Positions 19,061-27,599 of a stretch of DNA of 64,000 nt are shown piece after piece. A program made the position numbers and the translations under genes. How positions within the stretch are numbered: position 1 is the first letter of the stretch; the number at the start of each line of letters is the position of its first letter. The notes under the pieces were generated by a model. That model was given only the letters and a program-made list of their open reading frames with translations, did no database searches and was not told the origin of the DNA. The stretch comes from Caulobacterales bacterium (lineage in GTDB: Bacteria; Pseudomonadota; Alphaproteobacteria; Caulobacterales; Caulobacteraceae): positions 62,001 to 126,000 of the forward strand of contig JAFLCS010000003.1 of NCBI GenBank assembly GCA_017302105.1, read 5' to 3'.

Positions 19061-19546
19061 ATGATGAAACGTCTGATGATCGCCGCCGCGGCCCTGTCGT
19101 TGATGGCCATTCCGGCGGCCGCTTCGGCGCAGTCCTGGGGCCACCGTGACGGCGATCGTGACGGTCGATATGAGCGTTATGATCGCGATGGCCGCCGCGA
19201 CCGTGACTATCGCCGTGGGAGCCGTGATCGCGATCATGATCGCTGGGACCGCCGCGATCGTGACCACCGCTATGACCGCGATTATCGCCGCGAGCGTGAC
19301 CACCGCCGTGACCGGGACTATCGCCGCGGCGGCCCGCCCTATGGCAACGCCTGGGGCTACCAACGCAACCGCTACCAGCGCGGCCATACGATCCCGCGCG
19401 AGTACCGCAACAGCTGGTACATCCGTGACTATCAGCGCTACGGCTATTCGCGCCCGCCGCGCGGCTATGGCTACTACCGCACCGACACCGGCGAGGTGGT
19501 CCTGGCCCTGATCGCGACCGGTGTGATCCTGTCGCTGCTGGACTAG
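19061..19546 (+). CDS. Arg/Asp-rich periplasmic protein, RcnB-like
   Basis: 161 residues: a signal peptide (about 1-23, ending ASAQ), a central low-complexity domain (about 25-95) built of repeated DRD/RRDRDYR units, a Tyr/Arg-rich conserved part (RGHTIPREYRNSWYIRDY) and a C-terminal hydrophobic strand (VVLALIATGVILSLLD). The Tyr/Arg segment and C-terminus fit the RcnB family of periplasmic proteins linked to nickel/cobalt homeostasis; the charged repeat replaces the usual shorter linker. A ribosome binding site (GGGAGAAG) precedes the ATG. A possible SOS box lies upstream. Repetition at the DNA level also produces long open antisense frames that are not genes. Confidence 0.8.
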   Translation: MMKRLMIAAAALSLMAIPAAASAQSWGHRDGDRDGRYERYDRDGRRDRDYRRGSRDRDHDRWDRRDRDHRYDRDYRRERDHRRDRDYRRGGPPYGNAWGYQRNRYQRGHTIPREYRNSWYIRDYQRYGYSRPPRGYGYYRTDTGEVVLALIATGVILSLLD

Positions 19547-19594
19547 AGGCAACCCTCTTCATGAGGGCGTTGATGAGGCTCGCTCGGAGTGGTC

Positions 19595-19849
19595 CGGGCG
19601 GGTTTCGTCGTGGGCTCTCGACATCAGGCTATTTCGCCGCTCGTCCTGCGCGGCGGGATCCGCGTGCAAAGCGCCAGCGGCGAGAGCTAAGAAGCCCGTA
19701 ACCGCCCGACCCTCTGTCGATGTGGCCAGTCATCGAACAAGCCGTTCTGTGACGGAACCCATGCGTCGATGAAGATCAGCGACGGTCTGAGCGACCAGAT
19801 CAAGCGAGTGCGGTATCACCTCACGGCCCCGGCGCGGCCTTCAGAATGA
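19595..19849 (+). pseudogene. CDGSH iron-sulfur domain protein, broken by an in-frame TAA
   Basis: The frame ending at TGA 19847-19849 contains LCRCGQSSNKPFCDGTH, an exact CDGSH [2Fe-2S] signature (CxCx2Sx3PxCDGxH) with all three cysteines and the histidine. The upstream coding part, LVLRGGIRVQSASGES, matches the strand that normally precedes the motif, but a TAA at 19688-19690 separates the two in the same frame. No ATG, GTG or TTG in frame lies between the TAA and the motif. The 5' boundary is uncertain. It sits just upstream of a CDF cation transporter gene, so the two may have arrived together as a metal-related module. Confidence 0.75.
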
Positions 19850-19957
19850 GCCATCCTCACGAGGGAATGCGATGTCGCGGACGTACAGATAGATGTGGTT
19901 TGTCGTGCGCGGGTGCTCCCCCTGCCTCGTGCATCAGGCCGCATACTGGGAGGAAAC

Positions 19958-20878
19958 ATGAGCAGCGGGCACCAGGGCCATCTTCCTTCCAGCGGGCGGG
20001 CGATGACCATATCTGCCTGGCTGACCGGCGTCTATTTCGTCGCGGAACTGGCGATTGGGCTCTGGACGGGCTCAATCGCCGTCATTTCTGACGCCTTCCA
20101 CACCTTTTCGGCCGTAGGCGGGGTTCTGGTCGCCATAGTTGCGGCGCGGTTGGCCCGGCGCCCTGCTGACGAGAGCCTTAGTTTCGGCTGGTATCGGGCT
20201 GAGATCATCGGTGCGCTGGTGAATGGAGGCTTCCTGCTGGCTATGGCCTTGCTGGTCATCGTCATGGCCACGATGCGGCTGTCCGACCCCATCCAACTGC
20301 CGACTGGCCCAATGCTGTGGGTGGCGGCGGGCGGTCTGCTGACAGAGTTCGTCGCATTGGGGCTGATGTGGCGTCAAAGCAAGGACGACCTGAACGCCCG
20401 AGGTGCCTTCTGGCACATCATCCAGACCTTCGTTGGCAGTCTGCTGATCATCGTGACGGCGTTAGTAATCCGGGTCACCGGATTCCTGCTTATCGATCCG
20501 CTTCTCGGTATGGCCTTTGGCTTTGTGCTGATCTGGGCGAGTTGGGGCATATTGCGCGACGCCACTCATCTGTTGATGGAGGGTACTCCGCCGGGCGTCA
20601 GTCTTTCAGTCGTTGCCGAGGCGCTGGTCGGGATCGACGGTGTTGCGAACGTCCATCATGTCCATGCCTGGGCCTTAACTAGCGGCAAATACGTCTTTTC
20701 TGGCCATATCCGTGTCGCTGAGGGTCGTGATCCCCACGACGTGCTGACCGCCGCTCTCGCCCTGCTGCGTGATCGGTTCGGCTTCTTGTTCGCCACCGTC
20801 CAGATTGAAGACCGCTGTCTTGATGAAAGCGGTGCGGAACAGATTGATATGATGCGGGCGGGTCAGCCTCACCACTGA
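19958..20878 (+). CDS. CDF-family cation transporter lacking both canonical membrane-site aspartates
   Basis: 306 residues with six transmembrane helices and a short C-terminal cytoplasmic domain (VHHVHAWALTSG). The ATG at 19958 has GGAGG upstream. CDF transporters move Zn2+, Co2+ or similar ions by proton antiport, using HxxxD or DxxxD in TM2 and TM5. Here TM2 reads SDAFHTFSAVGG (H48, A52) and TM5 reads WHIIQTFVG (H153, T157), so the second acidic ligand is gone in both. D45 and two histidines remain. This seems to be a subfamily trait rather than decay, because the rest is well preserved. Substrate unknown. A CDGSH remnant lies just upstream. Confidence 0.85.
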   Translation: MSSGHQGHLPSSGRAMTISAWLTGVYFVAELAIGLWTGSIAVISDAFHTFSAVGGVLVAIVAARLARRPADESLSFGWYRAEIIGALVNGGFLLAMALLVIVMATMRLSDPIQLPTGPMLWVAAGGLLTEFVALGLMWRQSKDDLNARGAFWHIIQTFVGSLLIIVTALVIRVTGFLLIDPLLGMAFGFVLIWASWGILRDATHLLMEGTPPGVSLSVVAEALVGIDGVANVHHVHAWALTSGKYVFSGHIRVAEGRDPHDVLTAALALLRDRFGFLFATVQIEDRCLDESGAEQIDMMRAGQPHH

Positions 20879-20892
20879 CGCTTCGATCCGGG

Positions 20893-22404
20893 TCAGAGCC
20901 CCAGCTTCGCCTTCAGGATGTCGTTGACCGCGGCCGGGTTGGCCTTGCCGCCGGTGGCCTTCATGACCTGACCGACGAACCAGCCGATGGCCTGGGGCTT
21001 CTCGGCGACGGCAGCGGCCTTGTCCGGGTTGGCGGCGATGATTTCGTCGATGGCGGCCTCGATGGCGCCGGTATCGGTGACCTGTTTCAGGCCGCGCGCC
21101 TCGACCACCTGGGCCGGCGAGCCTTCGCCGTTCCAGACGTGGTCAAACACCTCCTTGGCGATCTTGGAGGAGATCACGTCCGTCTCGATCAGCTCGACCA
21201 GCTCGGCGACATGGGCGGCGGGCAGGGGGTTGGTCTCGAAGTCCTTGCCGTCGGCGGCCAGGCGGGCCGAAACCTCATTGGTCACCCAGTTGGAGACGAG
21301 TTTGGCGTCGCGACCCTTGGCGGCCTCTTCAAAGTAATTGGCCTTGGCCTGTTCCGAAATCAGCACCCCGGCGTCGTATTGCGACAGGCCGTATTCGGCC
21401 ATGAACCGCCGGCGCTTGTCGTCCGGCAGCTCGGGCAGATTGGCGCGGATCTCATCGATCCAGGCCTGTTCCAGCTCCAGTGGCAACAGGTCCGGGTCCG
21501 GGAAGTAGCGATAGTCCTGCGCCTCTTCCTTGGAGCGCATCGAGCGGGTTTCGCCCTTGTTTGGGTCGAACAGCCGCGTTTCCTGATCGATCTTGCCGCC
21601 GTCCTCCAGGATCTCGACCTGGCGGCGGGCCTCGTACTGGATGGCCTGGTTGATGAAGCGGAACGAATTGACGTTCTTGATCTCACAGCGCGTGCCCAGA
21701 TGGCTGAAATCGCCCGTCGCCATGAAGGCGTCATAGCCGCCCACCCGGCACACCGACACGTTCACATCGGCCCTCAGATTGCCCTTCTCCATGTCGCCGT
21801 CGCAGGCGCCCAGATACATCAGGATCATGCGGATCTTCTTGACGTAGGCGACCGCTTCGTCAGGCGTACGGATATGCGGCCGAGACACGATCTCCATCAG
21901 GGCGGTGCCGGCCCGGTTCAGATCGACGAAGCTCTCGGTTGGCGACAGGTCGTGGATCAGCTTTCCGGCGTCCTGTTCCAGATGCAGCCGCTCGATCCCG
22001 ACGTTGAAAAAGCTGCCGTCATCGCGCTCAACCTCGACCACGCCCTCGCCGACGATGGGGTGATACAGCTGACTGATCTGATAGCCGGTCGGCAGATCCG
22101 GGTAGAAATAGTTCTTCCGGTCGAACTGGCTGAAGGTGTTGATCTGGGCCTTCAGACCCAGACCTGATTTGACCGCCTGCTCCACGCACCAGCGGTTCAG
22201 CGTCGGCAGCATCCCAGGAAACCCGGCGTCGATCAGCGATACCTGCTCATTCGGCCCGGCCCCGAACCCGACGGCGGCCCCTGAGAACAGCTTGGAATTC
22301 GACGCCACCTGGGCATGGATCTCCAGCCCCATGACGAGTTCCCATGGGCCGGTGCGGCCTTCGATGACGTAGCGCGGGGCGGTGGTGTCGGCGGTTGTGG
22401 TCAT
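20893..22404 (-). CDS. gatB: Aspartyl/glutamyl-tRNA(Asn/Gln) amidotransferase subunit B
   Basis: 503 residues from the ATG at 22404 ([16 protein letters not shown]); the longer frame upstream is not homologous. GatB is the kinase subunit of GatCAB, which converts misacylated Glu-tRNAGln and Asp-tRNAAsn. Conserved segments are [36 protein letters not shown] and CEIKNVNSF, with a C-terminal YqeY-like tail domain ([20 protein letters not shown]). gatA and gatC are not adjacent here. Confidence 0.96.
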   Translation of the reverse strand: MTTTADTTAPRYVIEGRTGPWELVMGLEIHAQVASNSKLFSGAAVGFGAGPNEQVSLIDAGFPGMLPTLNRWCVEQAVKSGLGLKAQINTFSQFDRKNYFYPDLPTGYQISQLYHPIVGEGVVEVERDDGSFFNVGIERLHLEQDAGKLIHDLSPTESFVDLNRAGTALMEIVSRPHIRTPDEAVAYVKKIRMILMYLGACDGDMEKGNLRADVNVSVCRVGGYDAFMATGDFSHLGTRCEIKNVNSFRFINQAIQYEARRQVEILEDGGKIDQETRLFDPNKGETRSMRSKEEAQDYRYFPDPDLLPLELEQAWIDEIRANLPELPDDKRRRFMAEYGLSQYDAGVLISEQAKANYFEEAAKGRDAKLVSNWVTNEVSARLAADGKDFETNPLPAAHVAELVELIETDVISSKIAKEVFDHVWNGEGSPAQVVEARGLKQVTDTGAIEAAIDEIIAANPDKAAAVAEKPQAIGWFVGQVMKATGGKANPAAVNDILKAKLGL

Positions 22405-22736
22405 GGCGGCGGATATAGCGCGATGGCGCGTGCCATGGGAACCATGTCCTTGGCTTCTCAAGGCGTAGGATGCACTCGCCTATACTGTCGGCCCATCGTC
22501 CCCACTCTCGCGCTGTGGCCCATGATGCGCCGTGTCCGAGGTCTGCTTCCGAAGATGCAAAACTGCGGGGAGGGTACCCGTCATGGATTCAACAGCTTAC
22601 GGCGGGTTGCTGAGCAAGTCGCTCGCGCGGCAGCGGAATTTCCCGGTGCAGAGAGCCTGTAAATACAGACTGCGCTATCCGCCCGATCGTCTCCGGATAG
22701 CGGTGCCGCGCCCAGGCTCGAGGCCCAGCCGACCGA
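22405..22736. other. 332-bp intergenic region without a recognised gene
   Basis: This lies between the gatB start and the cupin-like gene stop. Short frames exist (for example an ATG at 22583 with GGAGG upstream) but none resembles a known protein or continues convincingly. The only structure I see is CTGTA-AA-TACAG at 22657-22668, a short perfect inverted repeat that could be an operator. The left part should contain the gatB promoter. Confidence 0.5.
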
Positions 22737-23630
22737 TCAGCTCGGAACGCCGTCGCGCAGGTCGAAGCTGGGCGTGTGTTTGGCCTCGAACTGTTTCACC
22801 AGTCCGGCCGCCTTGGCGATGCGGGCCAGGCCGACCTTGGCGATGGCGGTCGGATGAGGGGCGACCTGAATCCGCGGCTGCATCCCGGCCTTGCGCAGCA
22901 CGCCGTTGGCGAAGATGACATTGGCCCGCATAGCGGCAGCCATGGTCATGAACTCCGTGCTGAGCGAGACGTTGAGCATTGGGCCGTTCTCAATGCGGTG
23001 CGGCGCGTTCTGTCGCCAGGTGACCATCTTGCCCGGCGTCAACTCAAAGGCCTGAGCGGCGTCATCCATGTCGCGGCGGAACGCGATCTGTTCGGCGGTC
23101 TCCTTGAGGATAACGCGTTCGACCTGTTCGGGTGTCACATGGGGACTCTCGACCGGATAGACCCAGGCCGTCTTGTGTCCGCGCAACTGCCACAGGGCCA
23201 CCAGCGGCGTATCGAGGTGATAGAAGACCTGGGCGTTTGCCGATGAGATCAGGATGCCGAGGTCGCGCTTGAAGGTCCGTACGCCCGATTGGGCCTCGGT
23301 CTCTGCGAAGATTTCGCGCTCCAGTTCGGCGTACTCCGGCAGGAAGTCATTGGTATGGCGCAAGTTCAGCCAGATCCGGCCATCCATGGCGGCCCGTAGG
23401 AGCTGTTCGCCGGACAGATCCCCGGCCTGGCCGCTGCGCCAGCTGGTCCAGTCCACAGGATCGTGACCCATGGTGAAGACACCCAGGTGCTCGCGCGGAT
23501 ATCGGTCAAGCAGCGAGATCAGCCCCTCGTCGTCAAACATGGGACGCTGGTGAAGGGTGTGCTCGAAACCGAGGGTTTCCCTTGTGAAGGCGGCGGCCTT
23601 GGCCGCAGTCCAGTCGGTGATGACGCTCAT
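22737..23630 (-). CDS. Cupin-like/JmjC-type domain protein
   Basis: 297 residues from the ATG at 23630; GGAG lies 7 bases upstream inside the end of the preceding gene. The middle part has cupin/JmjC-like features: FYHLDTPLVALWQLRGHKTAWVYP (an H-x-D pair in the position of metal ligands) and TWRQNAPHRIENGPMLNVSLS with a second histidine, consistent with an Fe(II)/2-oxoglutarate-type fold. It follows a FemAB/GNAT-like gene by 4 bp; this pair probably acts on a cell-surface or exopolysaccharide substrate. Substrate not readable. Confidence 0.75.
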   Translation of the reverse strand: MSVITDWTAAKAAAFTRETLGFEHTLHQRPMFDDEGLISLLDRYPREHLGVFTMGHDPVDWTSWRSGQAGDLSGEQLLRAAMDGRIWLNLRHTNDFLPEYAELEREIFAETEAQSGVRTFKRDLGILISSANAQVFYHLDTPLVALWQLRGHKTAWVYPVESPHVTPEQVERVILKETAEQIAFRRDMDDAAQAFELTPGKMVTWRQNAPHRIENGPMLNVSLSTEFMTMAAAMRANVIFANGVLRKAGMQPRIQVAPHPTAIAKVGLARIAKAAGLVKQFEAKHTPSFDLRDGVPS

Positions 23631-23634
23631 TGGG

Positions 23635-24771
23635 TCACTCCACGTTCTGCGCATCTGTCAGCAGTGGTCGCCGGCGCAGGGCCAGGGTCGCCTCCAGGAC
23701 ACCCTGGACACGCCCGCCGAACGAAGGGTCGACGGCGGCGATGAGGTCGAGGCGTCGGCGAATCTTGGAGATCGGCGTCCTCCCCTCGTTTTGGGACGTC
23801 AGGCCTCGGACGCGGCTCAAGCCCTCGCCGATGGGACGCAGCGTGTTGGCGAAGGGCCTCTTGTAATGGTCAGTGCCGACGCCGAGGTCGTAGAGGCTCA
23901 GACCCAGCCCCGGCATGGCCAGGATCGCATGGTGCAACATGGCCTGGCCCGGCGACGCATAGGCCAGATCGGGGTTCGTCGAAGCGATCCACGGGTGATA
24001 AACGCCGCCCTCGGTGACGCCGAAATGGCCGCCGACCAGGCGGTCACCGGCGTACAGGGTCAGCATCAGTCCGCGGAAAGCTGTGCTGTCGGTTTCAGGG
24101 CGCAGGTCAAAGAGCCACTGCATGAGGTCCTGGGACCAGGGCGGACGCAGGACGTCCTGGACGCCGGTGCGGACGAACTGGGCGCGCTTCCAGTCCATCA
24201 GCTGGTCGTAGTCGGCCTGGTCGGTTGAGGCCCGAAGCTCCAGCGGTCCGAGTTCTTCCAGCCGGTGGCGCAGGCGTCGCCAGTTCTTGAAGCGCTTCGG
24301 GCTGTTGGTTCGAAGTTGCTCGATATAGGCCTCCGGGGAGCCGTCGAGCTGGATGGCGTAGCCATGCTCGGTGTGTGCCAAATCCGGGAAGGCGGCCCCC
24401 GGATCGATCAGCCCATTGTGCCGGAGGGCTTTCAGTCCGGCGGCCTCCAGCGCCATCCTGCCGTCGAGGCCTTCGCCGCTGCGAACGATCAGGGCGTTAT
24501 AGTCCGCGAAGGGCGAGCCAATCGGACGACCGAGGCCGCCTGGACGCCTGTGATGGGCCAGATAGCCGATGGCGATGCCGCCGCGGCGATAGACAGCGAC
24601 ACGCGCATCGTTGCGGAAACGGCCGACCGCCTGAGCGAAGCCGGGGCCGAGCAGGGGATTCTGGAGGCCCGGCTCATCGGCACGAATTGCATTCCAGTTC
24701 GCAACATCGTCCGTCCCAAGATCAGACGCCGCGACGATGGTCACATCTAGATCAGTGCGGATTTGGGACAC
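23635..24771 (-). CDS. FemAB/GNAT-like acyltransferase
   Basis: 378 residues. GTG at 24771 is chosen: GAGG lies 8 bases upstream and the longer frame would run into pth. The protein shows two GNAT-like halves typical of FemAB/BioF2-like acyltransferases, with RTNSPKRFKNWRRLRHRLEELG and a C-terminal GHFGVTEGGVYHPWIAS...LYDLGVGTDHYKRPF region. HfsK, which modifies Caulobacter holdfast polysaccharide, has this architecture, so polysaccharide N-acylation is a reasonable inference. It lies between pth and the cupin-like gene on the same strand. Confidence 0.75.
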   Translation of the reverse strand: MSQIRTDLDVTIVAASDLGTDDVANWNAIRADEPGLQNPLLGPGFAQAVGRFRNDARVAVYRRGGIAIGYLAHHRRPGGLGRPIGSPFADYNALIVRSGEGLDGRMALEAAGLKALRHNGLIDPGAAFPDLAHTEHGYAIQLDGSPEAYIEQLRTNSPKRFKNWRRLRHRLEELGPLELRASTDQADYDQLMDWKRAQFVRTGVQDVLRPPWSQDLMQWLFDLRPETDSTAFRGLMLTLYAGDRLVGGHFGVTEGGVYHPWIASTNPDLAYASPGQAMLHHAILAMPGLGLSLYDLGVGTDHYKRPFANTLRPIGEGLSRVRGLTSQNEGRTPISKIRRRLDLIAAVDPSFGGRVQGVLEATLALRRRPLLTDAQNVE

Positions 24772-24835
24772 GGTTGGGACCTCGAACGATTCTCCCGCCA
24801 CCGATGCAGAAATCGGGCCAATTTCTCTGTTTGAA

Positions 24836-25453
24836 TCAGTCCTCCCGCGCGGTCCTGCGCGGGTCGGCCTTTGGTGCGGGAGCCAGGCGTAGCACCTCGG
24901 CCTGGTACCGCTCGTCGTCGCCCATGGCGGCGAAAGGCAGGGCCTCGGCACAGGCCCGAAGCAGGGCGTCACGCCATCCCAGTTCAACCTTGTAGAAGTC
25001 GCCCAGTACGTAGGGCATCACCAGTTCCCGCTGGCCCGGATGACCGATGCCCATCCGGGCGCGCCGGAATTCCGGTCCAACATGAGCCATTAGGGATCGA
25101 ACGCCGTTATGGCCGGCTGCGCCGCCGCCGGTCTTCATGCGGAATCGCCCCTCGGCCAGGTCCAGCTCGTCATAGAAGGCGATCACCTGGGCTGGGGTGG
25201 ACTTGTAGAAGCGTATGGCTTCGCCGACGGCCCGCCCGCTCTCGTTCATATAGGTCTGGGGCTTGACCGCCAGCGCCTTGACCGGGCCTTGGGGCGTCGG
25301 AATTTCGCCGGCCCGCACCGCAGCCTGGAAGACGGCCTTGGTCGGGCCGAATCCCCATTCGTCGGCGATCGCGTCGACAGCCATAAAGCCGATGTTGTGT
25401 CGATTGTTGGCGTATTTCGGCCCCGGATTACCCAGGCCGGCAAGGATCAGCAT
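24836..25453 (-). CDS. pth: Peptidyl-tRNA hydrolase
   Basis: 205 residues from ATG 25453 (MLILAGLGNPG). It recycles peptidyl-tRNA released from stalled ribosomes. Conserved: GLGNPGPKYANNRHNIGF with the catalytic His, TYMNESGRAV, YDELDL and GGGAAGHNGVRSL. It starts just after a terminator that follows rplY; rplY-pth order is common in alphaproteobacteria. The C-terminus (PKADPRRTARED) is slightly extended and basic. Confidence 0.96.
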   Translation of the reverse strand: MLILAGLGNPGPKYANNRHNIGFMAVDAIADEWGFGPTKAVFQAAVRAGEIPTPQGPVKALAVKPQTYMNESGRAVGEAIRFYKSTPAQVIAFYDELDLAEGRFRMKTGGGAAGHNGVRSLMAHVGPEFRRARMGIGHPGQRELVMPYVLGDFYKVELGWRDALLRACAEALPFAAMGDDERYQAEVLRLAPAPKADPRRTARED

Positions 25454-25462
25454 GGTGGTGCC

Positions 25463-25502
25463 CAAATAAAGAAACGGCCCCGCCCGTTTGCCGGGCGAGG
25501 CC
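25463..25502 (-). terminator. Rho-independent terminator after rplY
   Basis: GGCC-C-CGCCCG pairs with CGGGCG-A-GGCC around a 5-base loop (25476-25502), followed on the minus strand by TTTCTTTATTT. It separates rplY from pth, whose start codon lies ten bases further on, so pth expression must depend on read-through or a promoter inside this region. Confidence 0.8.
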
Positions 25503-25527
25503 GCAAAAATCCAGACCGGGAGGGCGA

Positions 25528-26208
25528 TCAGCCTTCCGAGTTCTCCTCGGCGGCGGCCTCTTCGGCGACTTCGGTCGACTCTTCGGCCTCGACGGCCTGT
25601 TCGGCGGCGGCGTCTGCAGCTTCATCAGCGGCTTCCGACATGGCGGCCGACGATACCTTGATCGAGGCGATCACGAAGTCGCGGTCGGTGATGGTCGGAT
25701 GTGCGCCTTCCGGCAACTTGATTTCGGAGACGCGGATGGTGTCGCCCAGCTTGTGGTTGGTCAGGTCGATGACCAGCTCTTCGGGGATCTGATCGGCACG
25801 GACCAGAATTTCGACGTCGTGACGCACGATCTCCAGCGAACCACCCTGACGGAAGGCTTCGCATTCGTCCTGATTCTTGAAGTGAACCGGGATCGAGATC
25901 TTGACCGGGGCGTGTTCGTCGACGCGCATCAGGTCGAAATGGACCGGGCGATCGGTGACCGGGTCAAACTGGATGTCCTTGGCGATCACCGGCTGGGTTT
26001 CCTTGCCGTACTTCAGCGTCACCAGGTGACCCAGTAGCTTGCCGGTGTACAGCGACTTGCGGAACGGGCGCTCCTCGACCGAGATGGCCACCGGGGCCTT
26101 GTCGCCGCCGTAAAGGATGCCCGGCACCTTGCCTTCGCGGCGGGCCTGGCGGGCACCGCCGGTGCCCGTGCCGTCACGGACTTCAACGTTCAGGATAATC
26201 TCGGCCAT
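25528..26208 (-). CDS. rplY: 50S ribosomal protein L25 (CTC type)
   Basis: 226 residues. N-terminal 5S-rRNA-binding L25 domain (LNVEVRDGTGTGGARQARREGKVPGILYGG), then the TL5/CTC C-terminal beta domain (HFDLMRVDEHAPVKISIPVHF), ending in an acidic Glu/Ala-rich tail that is common in the long form. It binds 5S rRNA in the large subunit. Bounded by terminators on both sides. Confidence 0.95.
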   Translation of the reverse strand: MAEIILNVEVRDGTGTGGARQARREGKVPGILYGGDKAPVAISVEERPFRKSLYTGKLLGHLVTLKYGKETQPVIAKDIQFDPVTDRPVHFDLMRVDEHAPVKISIPVHFKNQDECEAFRQGGSLEIVRHDVEILVRADQIPEELVIDLTNHKLGDTIRVSEIKLPEGAHPTITDRDFVIASIKVSSAAMSEAADEAADAAAEQAVEAEESTEVAEEAAAEENSEG

Positions 26209-26294
26209 CGGGCTGCCTTCAAAACGAAACCGCCGCGCCGAGCGCGATCGGTGGGAGATGGATGCGATCTCAGGAGCCCGGTTGAGCCCCTCGC

Positions 26295-26329
26295 TAAAAA
26301 CGTGAGCCTTCCCGCTGGCGGAAAGGCTC
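26295..26329 (-). terminator. Terminator, or leader attenuator of rplY
   Basis: GAGCCTT and AAGGCTC with an inner CCG/CGG stem form a hairpin; on the minus strand it is followed by ACGTTTTTAGC, a five-T run. It lies 110 bp after the lipoprotein gene and 87 bp before the rplY start. If the rplY promoter is upstream of it, it would act as an attenuator; otherwise it simply terminates the lipoprotein transcript. Confidence 0.65.
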
Positions 26330-26438
26330 GGACGCGCGCCGGGGGTCGTGGACCCATGAATTCAAGAGCGCGCGTCATTACACGCTTCGATCGCCCCGCG
26401 CAACAGGCCGATCGTAGTCCGGATGCCGTGCGTTGGAA

Positions 26439-27497
26439 CTAGCGGTTTGGCGTCTGGGCCTCGTCGGAAGGCCCGCCTGACGCGGCTCCAGCGGGCTGGA
26501 TGGCCGGCTGCTCCGCCGACAGCATCGGCGTCTCGGGCCAGGCGCTGGCCGTGAAGCTTCCGGCCGAATCGATCACGCACTGGGCGGTGTCCATCATCAG
26601 GTGCTGGCCGAGGCAGAAAATCTCCTCGTAATGCGGTCGCGACGCCGCCAGGCACTGGAGAATCATCAGGCGCGTAAAGTTCAGGCAGTCGGCGCTGACC
26701 GGTTCATTCAACAGAGCCTCGGTCTGAACCCGATTGTCTTCCCCGGCCTGCCCCAGGGAGGCAAGGGCGGCGAGGGCCAGGCCGCGAACCACGGCTTGGG
26801 TGTAGGGGGCAGAGCCCCGCGCAGGGGTGACGTTCAGGCCGGTTCCGTTCAGAGCGGCTTGCTGCAGGCTGGCCGACGCGGAAAAATCGGTGCTGAGTGG
26901 GGTCAGGCCGAGCAGGCGGACCTGCTCCAGACGGGCGTCGCGGTCGGTGACGTGCTGGGACGACCAGCGCTGACGCTGAATATCATAGGCCGTCTGCTTG
27001 ATAGCGGCACCGGCCGCATACATCCGGTTGCCGTCCCCCTGGATCTGGGAAGCGATGAGGCCGGCGGCCTCGGCTGCACCGGGTAGTTGGGTCGCATAGG
27101 CCGGATCGGAAATGATCCGGCGCAGCAGCGTGTCGCGGTTGGTCGGATCGGCCGCCATGGTACGCACACCATTGACGAATTCGGGGGATTGCAGCGCCAG
27201 AATGGCCGCATAGGCGACCATGCCCCGTGACAGCTGCGATGGTTCATAGGCGGCAGCCCGCAGCATCGACTGGCGAACCTCTCCACCATTGGAGAAGCTG
27301 GCCGACAAGGCCGATGACGAATTCACATAGGACATATAGACCGCAGCGGCCTCGGCCACGGATCGGTTCAGCGCGACCGACGGCAGCGGGGCGGGCGGCG
27401 GCGGCGGCGGCTCGACCACGGGAGTCTGACAGGCGGCGACCACGAGACTGGTACACAGGATACCGATCAGACTGCTGCGGCGGACGAATGCATTCAT
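26439..27497 (-). CDS. Hypothetical lipoprotein with proline-rich linker
   Basis: 352 residues with lipobox VAAC (C23), a Pro-rich tether (PPPPPPAPLPS), then a helical domain of ~290 residues (RSVAEAAAVYMSYVNSSSALSASF; GMVAYAAILALQSPEFVNGVR; CLNFTRLMILQCLAASRPHYEEIFCLGQHLMMDT) containing four cysteines near the C-terminus that could form disulfides. The extreme C-terminus is low complexity. It is the gene after prs on the same strand, 102 bp away. No family is recognised. Confidence 0.75.
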   Translation of the reverse strand: MNAFVRRSSLIGILCTSLVVAACQTPVVEPPPPPPAPLPSVALNRSVAEAAAVYMSYVNSSSALSASFSNGGEVRQSMLRAAAYEPSQLSRGMVAYAAILALQSPEFVNGVRTMAADPTNRDTLLRRIISDPAYATQLPGAAEAAGLIASQIQGDGNRMYAAGAAIKQTAYDIQRQRWSSQHVTDRDARLEQVRLLGLTPLSTDFSASASLQQAALNGTGLNVTPARGSAPYTQAVVRGLALAALASLGQAGEDNRVQTEALLNEPVSADCLNFTRLMILQCLAASRPHYEEIFCLGQHLMMDTAQCVIDSAGSFTASAWPETPMLSAEQPAIQPAGAASGGPSDEAQTPNR

Positions 27498-27599
27498 GGT
27501 CGATAATCCCCGGATCGAACTGGCCTGGGACCCAAATGCAAGACTTGGGCCGCAGCCATCATAACGCGAACCCCCCCCGGATTCGACGGCTAATCGGCC

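Noticed and set aside
18954..19562. Two long antisense frames (about 200 residues each) over the Arg/Asp-rich gene
   Set aside because: They arise from the repetitive codons of the plus-strand gene; the products are Ala/Val/Ile- or Gly/His-rich low complexity without start signals, and the plus strand has a clean signal peptide and Shine-Dalgarno.
22583..22736. ORF starting MDSTAYGGLLSKSLARQ in the gatB/cupin gap
   Set aside because: It has a plausible Shine-Dalgarno but becomes Pro/Arg-rich and runs antisense into the cupin gene; no recognisable protein.
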